Shown: positions 37,944 to 45,869 of the stretch, one piece after another
Numbering within the stretch: position 1 is the first letter of the stretch
Layout of the letters: each line of letters begins with the position of its first letter
Assembly (NCBI RefSeq): GCF_018326425.1
Contig: NZ_AP024601.1
Span: 2,778,001-2,842,000 of the forward strand
DNA from: Polycladomyces abyssicola
GTDB taxonomy: Bacteria; Bacillota; Bacilli; Thermoactinomycetales; JIR-001
Length of the DNA: 64,000 nt
Reading direction: 5' to 3'
The notes under the pieces: model-generated
Databases searched by the model: none
What the model saw: only the letters and a program-made list of their open reading frames with translations
Told to the model about the DNA's origin: nothing
Made by a program: the position numbers and the translations under genes

Positions 37944-37960
37944 TTGGCATGAAACTTGCG
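37944..37960 (+). promoter_or_regulatory. sigma-54 (-24/-12) promoter of the PTS genes
   Basis: TTGGCATGAAACTTGCG: GG and GC are separated by exactly ten bases, a strong match to the TGGCAY-N5-TTGCW consensus. The EIIB gene starts about 140 bases downstream. A sigma-54 activator gene stands immediately upstream, so the pairing is well supported. Confidence 0.88.
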
Positions 37961-38100
37961 TTAAAATAAGGTGAGATCATTCCCTCGTTGTTGTTCCCAA
38001 AACCGTGGACGGGTTCTCCCTTTACATCAAGTGCTCCGGCGCAGGTTTCGGTTGTGGGGTGGTTGTCTCACACACCCATTCAATACGCGGAGGGATTTTC

Positions 38101-38421
38101 ATGAAGGAACCGATCCGATTACTGATCTTGTGCAGTTGGGGTGCTACCTCCAGCCGATTGGCCAAGCAGGTGCAGGAAGCCGCCAACCGGCGCGGGATCT
38201 CCTTGGTAGCGGATGCAGACGGCATCAGCGCTTTCAAACAAGGGCAAAAACCATGTGATGTCGCCCTGCTGGAGCCGCAGGTGCGCCACTTGAAAAAAGA
38301 GGTGTCCAAAGCGGCCAGTGAACGCGGCATCCCGTGGGATCTGGTCGATCCGGTCGCTTTCGCCACCATGGACGGTGACCGGGTATTGGAACAGGTGTTG
38401 CGGTTGATTCAACAGGATTAA
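38101..38421 (+). CDS. PTS EIIB component, lactose/cellobiose family
   Basis: A 106-residue soluble EIIB. The phospho-accepting cysteine is C11 in LLILCSWGATSSRLA, matching the C-S/A-x-G-x-S-T/S-S pattern of the family, and ALLEPQVRHLKKEV is the usual later segment (LL-P-Q-V). It should accept phosphate from EIIA. ATG at 38101 follows GGAGGG; the 32 codons upstream in the open frame have no site. It is the first gene after the sigma-54 promoter; the long leader of about 130 bases holds no clear feature. Confidence 0.9.
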   Translation: MKEPIRLLILCSWGATSSRLAKQVQEAANRRGISLVADADGISAFKQGQKPCDVALLEPQVRHLKKEVSKAASERGIPWDLVDPVAFATMDGDRVLEQVLRLIQQD

Positions 38422-38482
38422 CGATTAACCGAATCAAAGAGAATCAGACTTCAGAATTCTGCTCAGCACCTGACCACATCCC

Positions 38483-38508
38483 TCCGCCGTTCGGAGTGGG
38501 TCGGCGGA
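38483..38508 (+). other. hairpin between EIIB and EIIA genes
   Basis: TCCGCCG and CGGCGGA form a 7-bp stem with a 12-base loop and no T tract. It may stabilise the 5' part of the transcript; it is not a terminator. Confidence 0.4.
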
Positions 38509-38533
38509 TCCTGTCACCGAAGGAGTGAAAGCG

Positions 38534-38881
38534 TTGACCCTGGAGGAAATCATCTTTCATATCGTCCTTCACGGCGGCAATGCTCGCGGAGAAGCGTACG
38601 AAGCACTGGATGCAGCTGAAAACTTAGATTTTGCCACTGCGGAGCACCACCTGGAAAAAGCGGAAGAAGAGTTGGCCGCCGGTCACCGGTATCAAACGGA
38701 ACTGGTACAAACAAACTCCGACAACCCCCATGACACCGCCGCCCCATTTCTCGTCATCCATGCACAGGACCACTTGATGACCGCCATGGCGGAATTGAAC
38801 CTGATCAAGCGGTTGGTGAACAACTATCGAGTGATCGCGGACCTTAAAACGCGAGTAGAAAAATTGGAACAAGCGGAGTGA
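38534..38881 (+). CDS. PTS EIIA component, lactose/cellobiose family
   Basis: A 115-residue all-helical EIIA. LEEIIFHIVLHGGNARGEAY is the characteristic opening and the active histidine is H76 in LVIHAQDHLM. It passes phosphate from HPr to EIIB. The TTG at 38534 has AGGAG eight bases upstream; the GTG at 38525 overlaps that site. Six bases separate it from the HPr gene, so they are certainly cotranscribed. No EIIC gene lies in the cluster. Confidence 0.9.
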   Translation: MTLEEIIFHIVLHGGNARGEAYEALDAAENLDFATAEHHLEKAEEELAAGHRYQTELVQTNSDNPHDTAAPFLVIHAQDHLMTAMAELNLIKRLVNNYRVIADLKTRVEKLEQAE

Positions 38882-38887
38882 TGGCAC

Positions 38888-39148
38888 ATGACGGAAAAAA
38901 CCCTGACCATTCAACATCCCAGTGGTTTGCACGCTCGTCCGGCTTCATTGCTGGTGCAAGAAGCGAGCAAATTCCAAAGCAAAATCACCCTGGTTAAAGC
39001 CGGCAAAGAAGTAGATGCCAAAAGCTTGCTCGGCGTGATGTCCTTGGCAGTCAAACAAGGTGACGAAATCACGGTTCGTGCCGAAGGAGCGGATGCCGAA
39101 CAAGCTGTGTCCGCGCTGGTCGAGCGTCTGGAAAACTTGAGCGAATAA
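38888..39148 (+). CDS. ptsH: phosphocarrier protein HPr
   Basis: An 86-residue HPr with the active-site histidine H15 in HPSGLHARPAS and the regulatory serine S46 in AKSLLGVMSLAV, the site used by HPr kinase in Firmicutes. It transfers phosphate from EI to EIIA proteins and PRDs and, as HPr-Ser-P, acts in catabolite repression. ATG follows GGAGTGATGGCAC, with the ribosome site overlapping the EIIA stop. It sits downstream of a sigma-54-controlled EIIB-EIIA pair, an unusual position if it is the only general HPr. Confidence 0.94.
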   Translation: MTEKTLTIQHPSGLHARPASLLVQEASKFQSKITLVKAGKEVDAKSLLGVMSLAVKQGDEITVRAEGADAEQAVSALVERLENLSE

Positions 39149-39181
39149 CAAACCGATGGAAGGGAAATCATCCCCAGTTCT

Positions 39182-39265
39182 AGGGTGTGTCTGACAAGTG
39201 GTAGGGAACCCTTTCCCCGAGAGCCTTCACCACGTGGGGGACGAGCCGGGGAAAGGGTTTCCAGA
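39182..39265 (+). repeat. dispersed hairpin repeat, copy 2
   Basis: GTGTCTGACAAG, then GGAACCCTTTCCCC pairing with GGGGAAAGGGTTTCC, loop with TTCACCAC and GGGGACGA. The same blocks occur at 11211-11299 in the opposite orientation. It lies in the 215-base gap between the HPr and EI genes, where such a stem could affect read-through. Confidence 0.72.
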
Positions 39266-39363
39266 TCGTCTCATTGATTCATTGATTTCCCTGACATGTC
39301 CTAAACTGCGAAACCGCCTTCATCTGAGCAAAAACGGGATTGTCGATGAAAAGAGGGATTGAC

Positions 39364-41073
39364 ATGCAAACCGACCAACTGTTGAAAGGCATCGGTGCGG
39401 CTCCTGGTTTGGCGATCGGTCGTGCCGTGTGGTGGCGTAAGGAGCGACCTGAGTTTACCATTCATACAGTCGAAGATCCGGAACGTGAAGTGGCACGTTT
39501 GAAGCAAGCAATCGAGCAGGCTCAAGAGCAAATCAGCCGTTTGCGGGAAACCGCAGCCGAACGGATGGGCGAAAGTGAAGCGGCCGTTTTTGACGCTCAC
39601 TTGGCATTTTTGAGCGACCCTGCCTACACCGGGGAGATGGAACGCCGCATCCGCGACGAAGCGAAAAACGCCGAAGCGATTTGTGCCGCCGTCACACAGG
39701 AAATGAGCGACATGTTGGCGGCTCTGCCGGACGAATACATGCAGGCTCGGGCAGATGACATCCGTGATGTAGGCGACCGTTTGCTGTTGATTCTCACGGG
39801 ACGTCAGCCGTTCGACCCATCGCTGTTGGAACCCGGTTCCGTAGTCGTCGCTGAGGAGCTGACCCCGTCGGATACCGCGCAATTCCCGCAAGGCATCGCC
39901 GGTATGATCACCGCGCGCGGGAGCAAAACGGCGCACGCCGCCATCATGGCACGCACACTGGGAATTCCGGCCGTCTTGGGACTCGGAAAAGCGCTTGATC
40001 AGATCCAGGACGGCGACACACTGATTCTGGACGGAACGACGGGTGACGTAACCCGCAATCCTAACCCGCAGGCCGAACAGGCGGCACGGGAAGAAATGCG
40101 CCGGCAACGGGAGCGGCGTGAACGGGCGTTGGCGGCGGCCAAAGAAGATGCCCGCACGGCAGACGGCAAACGGGTTCAGGTGTTTGCCAACATCGGCAGC
40201 CTGAATGATATCGAACTGGCTCTGCAAAGCGGGGCGGAAGGGGTTGGATTGTTCCGAACCGAGTTTCTCTACTTGGAAAATGATCATTGGCCGACGGAAG
40301 AAGAGCAGTACGAAGCCTATCGCCGGGTCCTGGAAGCGTTCAATCCGAACCCGGTCATCATTCGTACCCTGGATATCGGGGGAGACAAAGATCTGCCGTA
40401 CGCGGAACTGCCTAAGGAAGAAAACCCGTTCCTCGGCCATCGCGCGATCCGTTTCTGTTTCTCCCATCCGGAGATTTTCAAAACGCAATTGCGTGCCCTG
40501 CTCCGAGCCAGTGTTCACGGAACCTTGTGGATCATGTTCCCGATGATCGAGAACGTATCGGAAATCCGTCAGGCCAAAGAACTGCTGGCTGAATGCCGGG
40601 CAGAGCTGGTGAAAGAAGGCGTTCAAGTCGCAGAAAAGATTCCTGTCGGCATCATGATCGAAGTACCGGCCGCAGCGGTAACAGCCGATTTGCTCGCACC
40701 GGAAGTTGATTTCATGAGCATCGGCACCAACGACCTGACCCAATACACGCTGGCCGCCGACCGCGGAAACGAACAAGTGGCTCATCTCTACGACGCGGCC
40801 CATCCTGCGGTGCTCCGTTTGGTTCGTCAAACCTGCCTCGCCGGGAAAAAAGCAGGTATCCCCGTGGGCATGTGCGGTGAACTGGCCGGTGACGCGAACA
40901 TGACGGAGATCCTCGTCGGGCTGGGGCTGGACGAGCTGTCCATGAGCGCCGGCGCCATTCCGGAAGTGAAGGAACGGATCAGAAGCGTACAAACCAACGC
41001 AGCCGAAGCCAAATCTGAACGGGCTCTCGCTCAATCCGATCCTGACGCGGTACGCCGTATCGCACAAGAGTAA
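39364..41073 (+). CDS. ptsI: PTS enzyme I
   Basis: A 569-residue phosphoenolpyruvate-protein phosphotransferase. The phosphohistidine is H191 in GSKTAHAAIMAR (most EI have GGRTSHSAIMAR). The PEP-binding barrel shows GVGLFRTEFLY, RTLDIGGDKDLPY and the signature FMSIGTNDLTQYTLAADRGN, with the catalytic Cys in VGMCGELAGD. It starts PTS phosphorylation by taking phosphate from PEP. ATG at 39364 has AGAGGG six bases upstream and gives normal length. A hairpin repeat separates it from the HPr gene; a strong terminator follows. Confidence 0.95.
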   Translation: MQTDQLLKGIGAAPGLAIGRAVWWRKERPEFTIHTVEDPEREVARLKQAIEQAQEQISRLRETAAERMGESEAAVFDAHLAFLSDPAYTGEMERRIRDEAKNAEAICAAVTQEMSDMLAALPDEYMQARADDIRDVGDRLLLILTGRQPFDPSLLEPGSVVVAEELTPSDTAQFPQGIAGMITARGSKTAHAAIMARTLGIPAVLGLGKALDQIQDGDTLILDGTTGDVTRNPNPQAEQAAREEMRRQRERRERALAAAKEDARTADGKRVQVFANIGSLNDIELALQSGAEGVGLFRTEFLYLENDHWPTEEEQYEAYRRVLEAFNPNPVIIRTLDIGGDKDLPYAELPKEENPFLGHRAIRFCFSHPEIFKTQLRALLRASVHGTLWIMFPMIENVSEIRQAKELLAECRAELVKEGVQVAEKIPVGIMIEVPAAAVTADLLAPEVDFMSIGTNDLTQYTLAADRGNEQVAHLYDAAHPAVLRLVRQTCLAGKKAGIPVGMCGELAGDANMTEILVGLGLDELSMSAGAIPEVKERIRSVQTNAAEAKSERALAQSDPDAVRRIAQE

Positions 41074-41078
41074 TAAAA

Positions 41079-41110
41079 AACCCACCCGTTGAAATACGGG
41101 TGGGTTTTTT
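41079..41110 (+). terminator. terminator of the EI gene
   Basis: CCCACCCGT, six bases, ACGGGTGGG, then TTTTTTATTTT. Confidence 0.94.
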
Positions 41111-41185
41111 ATTTTCCCAATAGATTCAGGTTCGTCAGCTGTGGACTGCTATTCCTAGGATTACAAAAGAGATGAGTGCATTTAA

Positions 41186-41215
41186 AAGACGCCCCATGTC
41201 AGGGGCGTTTGTTTT
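41186..41215. terminator. bidirectional terminator near the speD end
   Basis: ACGCCCC, six bases, GGGGCGT with TTTGTTTTC on the plus side and CTTTTAAA on the minus side. It is about 20 bases after the speD stop. Confidence 0.7.
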
Positions 41216-41231
41216 CATCCGCCAAATCGTT

Positions 41232-41636
41232 TTAAACCGTAACTTCTTTTTTCTCAGTCAAAATAGGTTGAACGACCTCGATTGGGCCTTCGCCGCGCTT
41301 CAGCATTTTCGGGAACGCTTGCGTCGGCTTCAGGACTTCCAGCATGTGCTGGATCGCCAGCATCGGATCAACCGTGTGGCCACAGGTATAGCAGTCCAAC
41401 GCTGCAAACCCTTTTTCAGGATAGGTGTGAATAGAAATGTGACTTTCTGACAGCAATACCAAAACCGTAGCGCCCTGAGGCTCGAATTGTTTGGATTGAA
41501 CGGATAAAACCGTCGCTCCACACTTCTTGGCCGCTTCCACCATTTGGTGTTCCAACCAGGAGGCGTCGTTGAGCAGATCAAAATCAACGCCCCACGCATC
41601 CATGGCCACATGTCTTCCGAAAGTGGAGTATTCCAT
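41232..41636 (-). CDS. speD: S-adenosylmethionine decarboxylase proenzyme
   Basis: A 134-residue SpeD of the short bacterial class 1B. It self-cleaves at a serine to form a pyruvoyl group; this is the serine of ESH in LLSESHISIHTYPE (about residue 65). DCYTCGHTVDP supplies the catalytic Cys. It makes decarboxylated SAM for spermidine synthesis, which yields methylthioadenosine, the source of the methylthioribose salvaged by the mtn genes in this window. The ATG at 41636 has GGAAGGGGG upstream and gives the family length; the open frame runs to 41708 without a site. Confidence 0.93.
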   Translation of the reverse strand: MEYSTFGRHVAMDAWGVDFDLLNDASWLEHQMVEAAKKCGATVLSVQSKQFEPQGATVLVLLSESHISIHTYPEKGFAALDCYTCGHTVDPMLAIQHMLEVLKPTQAFPKMLKRGEGPIEVVQPILTEKKEVTV

Positions 41637-41843
41637 ACCTTTCGGCCCCCTTCCTAGGAAATATTTGGTCTTGAGCCAATATTCCGCTAGGATCTGCTCG
41701 TTCACCACGGGGGAAGGTTAGTCCTGTGAGGTCCCAACCCTTTAAGTGAATCCTGGATCCTACTAGCTCAATTTCACGAGTACAAACGTATCACATTTTG
41801 GTGGAGAGTTCAATACCCTTACCGCGAGATTTTGACAAATCCC

Positions 41844-42617
41844 TTACATTCCCATGATGTTGAATCCACTGTCCACATGGATCACTTCACCGGTGACGCC
41901 GCGGGACAAGTCACTGCACAAGAACAGGGCCGTATCTCCCACTTCCGCGGGGTCGGTCGTCCGACGCAACGGAGCGCGTTCTTCCACAACATGAAGCACG
42001 GAGTTGAAATCCTTTACCCCTTTGGCCGCCAACGTGCGAATCGGTCCGGCGGAAATGGCGTTCACCCGGATTCCTTCCGGTCCCAGCTCAGAGGCCAAAT
42101 AGCGGACGCTCGCTTCCAATGCCGCTTTAGCCACGCCCATCACGTTGTAGTTGGGGATGACGCGCTCCGCTCCCAGATAGGTCATGGTGATGATGCTGCC
42201 ACCATTTTTCATCAACGGTTTCGCCGCTTTGGCACAGGCGACCAGAGAGTACGCACTGATATCCTGCGCCAGGGCGTATCCGTCACGAGATGTTTGGTGG
42301 AACGGGGCATCCAGATCTTCACTCTTGGCGAATGCGATACTATGGACCAAGCCGTCCAAGCTTCCCCATTCTTCTTCAATCTTATGAAAGGCGGACTGGA
42401 TTTGTTCGTCCGATGTGACGTCGCATTCAATCAACATCGAACCCGGCATTTCGGCATCCACCAGTTCGCGCACTTTGCGTTCCAACCGTTCACCTTGGTA
42501 TGTAAACGCCAGTTCCGCTCCGTGATTGTGTAGGGATTTGGCGATCGCCCAAGCGATGCTCCGCTTGTTGGCCACGCCCATGATCAGCACCCGCTTGCCT
42601 TCCATCAAATTGGCCAT
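41844..42617 (-). CDS. fabI: enoyl-[acyl-carrier-protein] reductase (NADH)
   Basis: A 257-residue short-chain dehydrogenase of the FabI type. It has the cofactor segment GVANKRSIAWAIAKSL, SIAFAKSEDL, and the catalytic Tyr-x6-Lys in NYNVMGVAKAALEAS. It performs the last reduction of each fatty-acid elongation cycle and is the target of triclosan. ATG at 42617 follows AAGGGG. The upstream region has a TTGACA promoter and a FapR-like operator, as for fabI in Bacillus. It is monocistronic. Confidence 0.95.
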   Translation of the reverse strand: MANLMEGKRVLIMGVANKRSIAWAIAKSLHNHGAELAFTYQGERLERKVRELVDAEMPGSMLIECDVTSDEQIQSAFHKIEEEWGSLDGLVHSIAFAKSEDLDAPFHQTSRDGYALAQDISAYSLVACAKAAKPLMKNGGSIITMTYLGAERVIPNYNVMGVAKAALEASVRYLASELGPEGIRVNAISAGPIRTLAAKGVKDFNSVLHVVEERAPLRRTTDPAEVGDTALFLCSDLSRGVTGEVIHVDSGFNIMGM

Positions 42618-42671
42618 TTTTCATTCCCCTTCCATTTAGGATCTATGCCTTCGATGTTTCATACCCTCGGA

Positions 42672-42690
42672 TTTAGTACCTGCTCCTAAT
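42672..42690. promoter_or_regulatory. FapR operator upstream of fabI
   Basis: TTTAGTACCTGCTCCTAAT matches the FapR consensus ATTAGTACCWGRTACTAA on one half exactly and is degenerate on the other. It lies at the predicted start site of fabI. FapR represses fatty-acid synthesis genes and is released by malonyl-CoA. Confidence 0.75.
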
Positions 42691-42700
42691 TCCAACTAAC

Positions 42701-42729
42701 AGCGTAACGGAAAACAGAGTGCCTGTCAA
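42701..42729 (-). promoter_or_regulatory. sigma-A promoter of fabI
   Basis: On the minus strand TTGACA, 17 bases, TACGCT. The -35 is perfect and the -10 weak; the FapR box follows within about 11 bases. Confidence 0.7.
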
Positions 42730-42928
42730 TGTTTGTGAACGGTTAGTCAAGTGCAACTGTTGATCAGGGCACGTACGTGCAGGCGTCACAAGAATACAGA
42801 GATATGAGCGTGACGGCTTGCCACAGAAGTTCATCGTCAGACGCAAAGCATCCTTTCCTTTTTATCCCAAAATGGGTAGACTGAAAATGAATCGTCAAAA
42901 ACTTTTCCATCCAGAGGAGGAGAAAAGG

Positions 42929-44632
42929 TTGAATTTGCAACGCCCGCGCTGGGTGGCGACCATCATCCTCATCTTTTGTGTTTCCCTCATCCTCGCATCT
43001 TATCCCGTCGCCCAAGCCACCCAAGAGAATCCGCCCCGACGCATGCTGTTAACCATCATGTCCACCAGCGACCTCCACGGATACATCATGCCACTGGATT
43101 ACACCAACAATGCACCGAAAGACCACGGTCTTGCCAAGATCGCCACACTGGTCAAACAAGTCCGCCAGCGCAATCCACATGCCCTGCTACTGGACAGTGG
43201 TGACACGATCCAGGGTTCGCCGATGGCTTACTACCACGCACGTGTGGACAATCGTCCGATTGATCCGATGATGCTGGTGATGAATCATCTGCGATACGAT
43301 GCGATGGCCATCGGGAACCATGAGTACAACTACGGTCCGCAAGTGTTTACAAAAGCGCGGAGTGAAGCGGAATTCCCCTGGTTGTCAGCCAACACTCTGA
43401 TGAAGGGAACTGATCAGGTCTACACCAAGCCGTACAAAATCATCAAAATGCCCAACGGCCTGCGCGTCGGCGTCCTGGGCCTGACCACGCAGTTTGTGCC
43501 GCGCTGGGAAGATCCCAAAAACATTCAGAATCTGGAATTTGTGGATGTGGTGCAGGCAGCAAAAAAATGGGTGCCGATTATGAAGAAAAAAGAGAAGGCG
43601 GACGTGATCTTCGTCTCTTATCACGGCGGTTTGGAACACAAAATCGGACCGAACGGCGAGATCATCCCCCTACCGGAAAGCGACGGGGAGAATCAGGTAT
43701 ATCAATTGGCCACGCAAGTGCCGGGGATTGACGTCATTATGGCCGGTCACATGCATGTTCCCATCGCCGATGTCCGCGTAAACGGTGTTTTGATCACCGA
43801 ACCCAACAAATGGGGGTCCCACCTGTCGGTGGTTGATATGAAACTGATCCAATCTCACGGCAAATGGATCGTACAAGAGAAAAAAGCGCAACTTCTCGAA
43901 GCGTCCCGAGCCCAACCTGACACGGAAGTAGTCAAACTGATCGAATCCTACGAAAAGCAAACGCAAGAGTTTCTGGACAATCCCGTCGGGAAGATCCAAG
44001 GAGACATGACGGTGAAGGACCCGATGTATACGCGCACACACGATACGGCGTTGATCCAGTTCCTCAACCGGGTACAGATGGAGGCAAGCGGTACTTCAAT
44101 CTCCTCCACTGCGCTGTTCAGCAACGATATTCGCGGGCTGCCGTCCGATGTGACCGTGCGCGATATTTTGGGTACCTACATTTATCCCAACACGCTGAAA
44201 GTGATCAAAGTGACCGGCAAAGACATCAAAGACGCATTGGAACGATCGGCCACCTACTTTCAGCAAAACAACGGTTCGGACCCGATCGCGGTCAATCCGG
44301 CCTTCGAGTATCCGAATCCGCAACATTACAATTACGACATGTGGGAAGGCATTCGCTACACCATTGACGTCTCCAAGCCGGAAGGACAACGGATCACCGA
44401 GCTGACCGATCTGAACGGTCAACCTTTGGACATGAATAAAGAATATGAGATCGTGCTGAACAACTACCGCGCCGGCGGAGGCGGCGGATACAACATGTTT
44501 GCTGGGAAACCTGTGGTACGGGAGGTTAATGTGGAAGTCTCCGAATTGATCACCAACTACATCCGTGAACACGGGACGGTGCATGCGGAGACGGATGGAA
44601 ACTGGAAAGTGGTCGGCGCAAAAATAGATTAG
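42929..44632 (+). CDS. secreted bifunctional 2',3'-cyclic-nucleotide phosphodiesterase / 5'-nucleotidase
   Basis: A 567-residue secreted metallophosphoesterase. A signal peptide (WVATIILIFCVSLILASYPV, cleaved after AQA) is followed by the calcineurin-like domain with STSDLHGYIMP, LLDSGDTIQGSP, AIGNHEYNYG, VSYHGGLE and AGHMHVP, then the 5'-nucleotidase C-terminal domain ending YRAGGGGGYNMF. It releases nucleosides and phosphate from extracellular nucleotides. The TTG at 42929 follows GAGGAGG with 8-base spacing, directly before MNLQRPRWV; the open frame extends to 42818 without a site. No cell-wall anchor is seen. Confidence 0.92.
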   Translation: MNLQRPRWVATIILIFCVSLILASYPVAQATQENPPRRMLLTIMSTSDLHGYIMPLDYTNNAPKDHGLAKIATLVKQVRQRNPHALLLDSGDTIQGSPMAYYHARVDNRPIDPMMLVMNHLRYDAMAIGNHEYNYGPQVFTKARSEAEFPWLSANTLMKGTDQVYTKPYKIIKMPNGLRVGVLGLTTQFVPRWEDPKNIQNLEFVDVVQAAKKWVPIMKKKEKADVIFVSYHGGLEHKIGPNGEIIPLPESDGENQVYQLATQVPGIDVIMAGHMHVPIADVRVNGVLITEPNKWGSHLSVVDMKLIQSHGKWIVQEKKAQLLEASRAQPDTEVVKLIESYEKQTQEFLDNPVGKIQGDMTVKDPMYTRTHDTALIQFLNRVQMEASGTSISSTALFSNDIRGLPSDVTVRDILGTYIYPNTLKVIKVTGKDIKDALERSATYFQQNNGSDPIAVNPAFEYPNPQHYNYDMWEGIRYTIDVSKPEGQRITELTDLNGQPLDMNKEYEIVLNNYRAGGGGGYNMFAGKPVVREVNVEVSELITNYIREHGTVHAETDGNWKVVGAKID

Positions 44633-44639
44633 TTCTGCA

Positions 44640-44672
44640 TAAAAAACCGGCCGCACCCGTTCAGCGGCCGGT
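44640..44672 (-). terminator. terminator shared by the nucleotidase and the 44685 gene
   Basis: ACCGGCCGC and GCGGCCGGT form a 9-bp stem. The T tract is strongest on the minus strand (TTTTTT), so it mainly serves the 44685 gene. Confidence 0.85.
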
Positions 44673-44684
44673 TATTCATATTCC

Positions 44685-44876
44685 TCACACTTCATCCACA
44701 TAATAATCATGACTGTGAATTTCACCCAGGGATGCCTCATATTGAGCCAGATCTTCCGCTTTGAGGCGATCCAGCAACTTTTTGTATTCATCAACGCGTG
44801 CATAGGCAGGTTCCGTTTCCAGCACTTTTTCCAACGCCCGGATGATGATGGGGCGCTCCTTGTCAGTCAAATACAC
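44685..44876 (-). CDS. small hypothetical protein
   Basis: A 63-residue soluble, mostly helical protein (MYLTDKERPIIIRALEKVLE, then a linker and EYKKLLDRLKAEDLAQYEAS, ending HSHDYYVDEV). GGAGGG is about ten bases before the ATG. I recognise no family. It ends at a strong terminator and is transcribed alone. Confidence 0.72.
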   Translation of the reverse strand: MYLTDKERPIIIRALEKVLETEPAYARVDEYKKLLDRLKAEDLAQYEASLGEIHSHDYYVDEV

Positions 44877-44975
44877 GGCGGCTCCCTCCTTCAGTCATTC
44901 ATTGATAGGATTCCCCCGGTTTCATCCATTAACCCCCGACGGAGGGATTCAACCGTCGCCAATTGGAGGAAATAG

Positions 44976-45335
44976 ATGAACGGATTACTCAAATTCATCA
45001 TTTACGCCGCCATTTTGGAATCAGCTTCGTATTTGACGCCCGACGTACACTACCAACATATGATTGTTCCGTTCATTCTGGCTTTGTTTTTTGCGGTCGT
45101 CGGACATTTTGCCGACCGATGGATTTTGCCCCGGTTGGGAAACGGTCCATCTACCGTGGCAGGAACCGTTTTTATGCTGTCCGTCATGATCGTCGGATCG
45201 ATCGAGTTGCCCTATTGGTGGATCTCTTTGCATTCTGCCGTTGTCATCAGTATGGTAATGGGTGCGGTGGAATGGGTGATGCACCGATTCATCCTTCGGT
45301 ATCGGAACGGCATAAAAAATGGAGATAGGGCATAG
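44976..45335 (+). CDS. DUF2512-like (YndM-type) membrane protein
   Basis: A 119-residue protein with four hydrophobic segments (LLKFIIYAAILESASYL, IVPFILALFFAVVGHFADRW, VAGTVFMLSVMIVGSIEL, and SAVVISMVMGAVEWVMHRFI). The layout, with a conserved D-R-x-x-L-P-R/K after the second segment, resembles DUF2512 proteins such as YndM, of unknown function in Bacilli. ATG at 44976 follows TTGGAGGAAATAG. Family assignment is tentative. Confidence 0.7.
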   Translation: MNGLLKFIIYAAILESASYLTPDVHYQHMIVPFILALFFAVVGHFADRWILPRLGNGPSTVAGTVFMLSVMIVGSIELPYWWISLHSAVVISMVMGAVEWVMHRFILRYRNGIKNGDRA

Positions 45336-45470
45336 CTCTCGTCGACCACCTGGGAAAACCATTCCCCTTACGGATATACCAAACACTCCTGGAGCGTGTT
45401 CCATCCATATGTCTTGTTCCGACTGAACCTTTTTTCCTTTTACACCTGTTTTACCTCAGTCCAAAGTCGT

Positions 45471-45857
45471 TTACCAGCCTGCTTCCGGATGCCGCTTCAA
45501 TTTGACATCCCGGAACAGCAGAAATTGCGACTGTTCCCCGATATTGTCCAACGGCTGATCGGTCACCAAAATCGTAAACGGCTCATATGCCCGTCCGTCC
45601 TGGAGCAAGGTTCCCGCATGCTCGCGAGGGAACGCGATTGCCCGTTCTTCACCGTTGGACATCCGGATGCAGAAAATATACGCTTTGGATTGACGATCAT
45701 ATAACCAAACATATTCGTATCCTCGGCTCGATGCTCTTAATTGACCCTGCCATTCCGTAACGGACAAAATCAGGACATCCTCACCGTTCAGTTCGGTCCA
45801 TGCCCCATCATCCGGCAGGACGGCCGAGCGCACTTGCGGTATGTATCGCCGTGTCAT
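45471..45857 (-). CDS. hypothetical protein
   Basis: A 128-residue soluble protein, rich in beta-prone stretches (EDVLILSVTEWQGQLRASSR, EYVWLYDRQSKAYIFCIRMS), with no signal or membrane segment. ATG at 45857 has GGGGG nearby upstream. It starts 12 bases after the neighbouring phosphatase-like gene and is probably cotranscribed with it. No family is recognised. Confidence 0.68.
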   Translation of the reverse strand: MTRRYIPQVRSAVLPDDGAWTELNGEDVLILSVTEWQGQLRASSRGYEYVWLYDRQSKAYIFCIRMSNGEERAIAFPREHAGTLLQDGRAYEPFTILVTDQPLDNIGEQSQFLLFRDVKLKRHPEAGW

Positions 45858-45869
45858 TCCGATTCCCCC

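Noticed and set aside
39301-41085. 594-codon minus-strand frame opposite the EI gene
   Set aside because: It lies fully antisense to a clear EI gene and has no family features; high GC third positions create such shadows.
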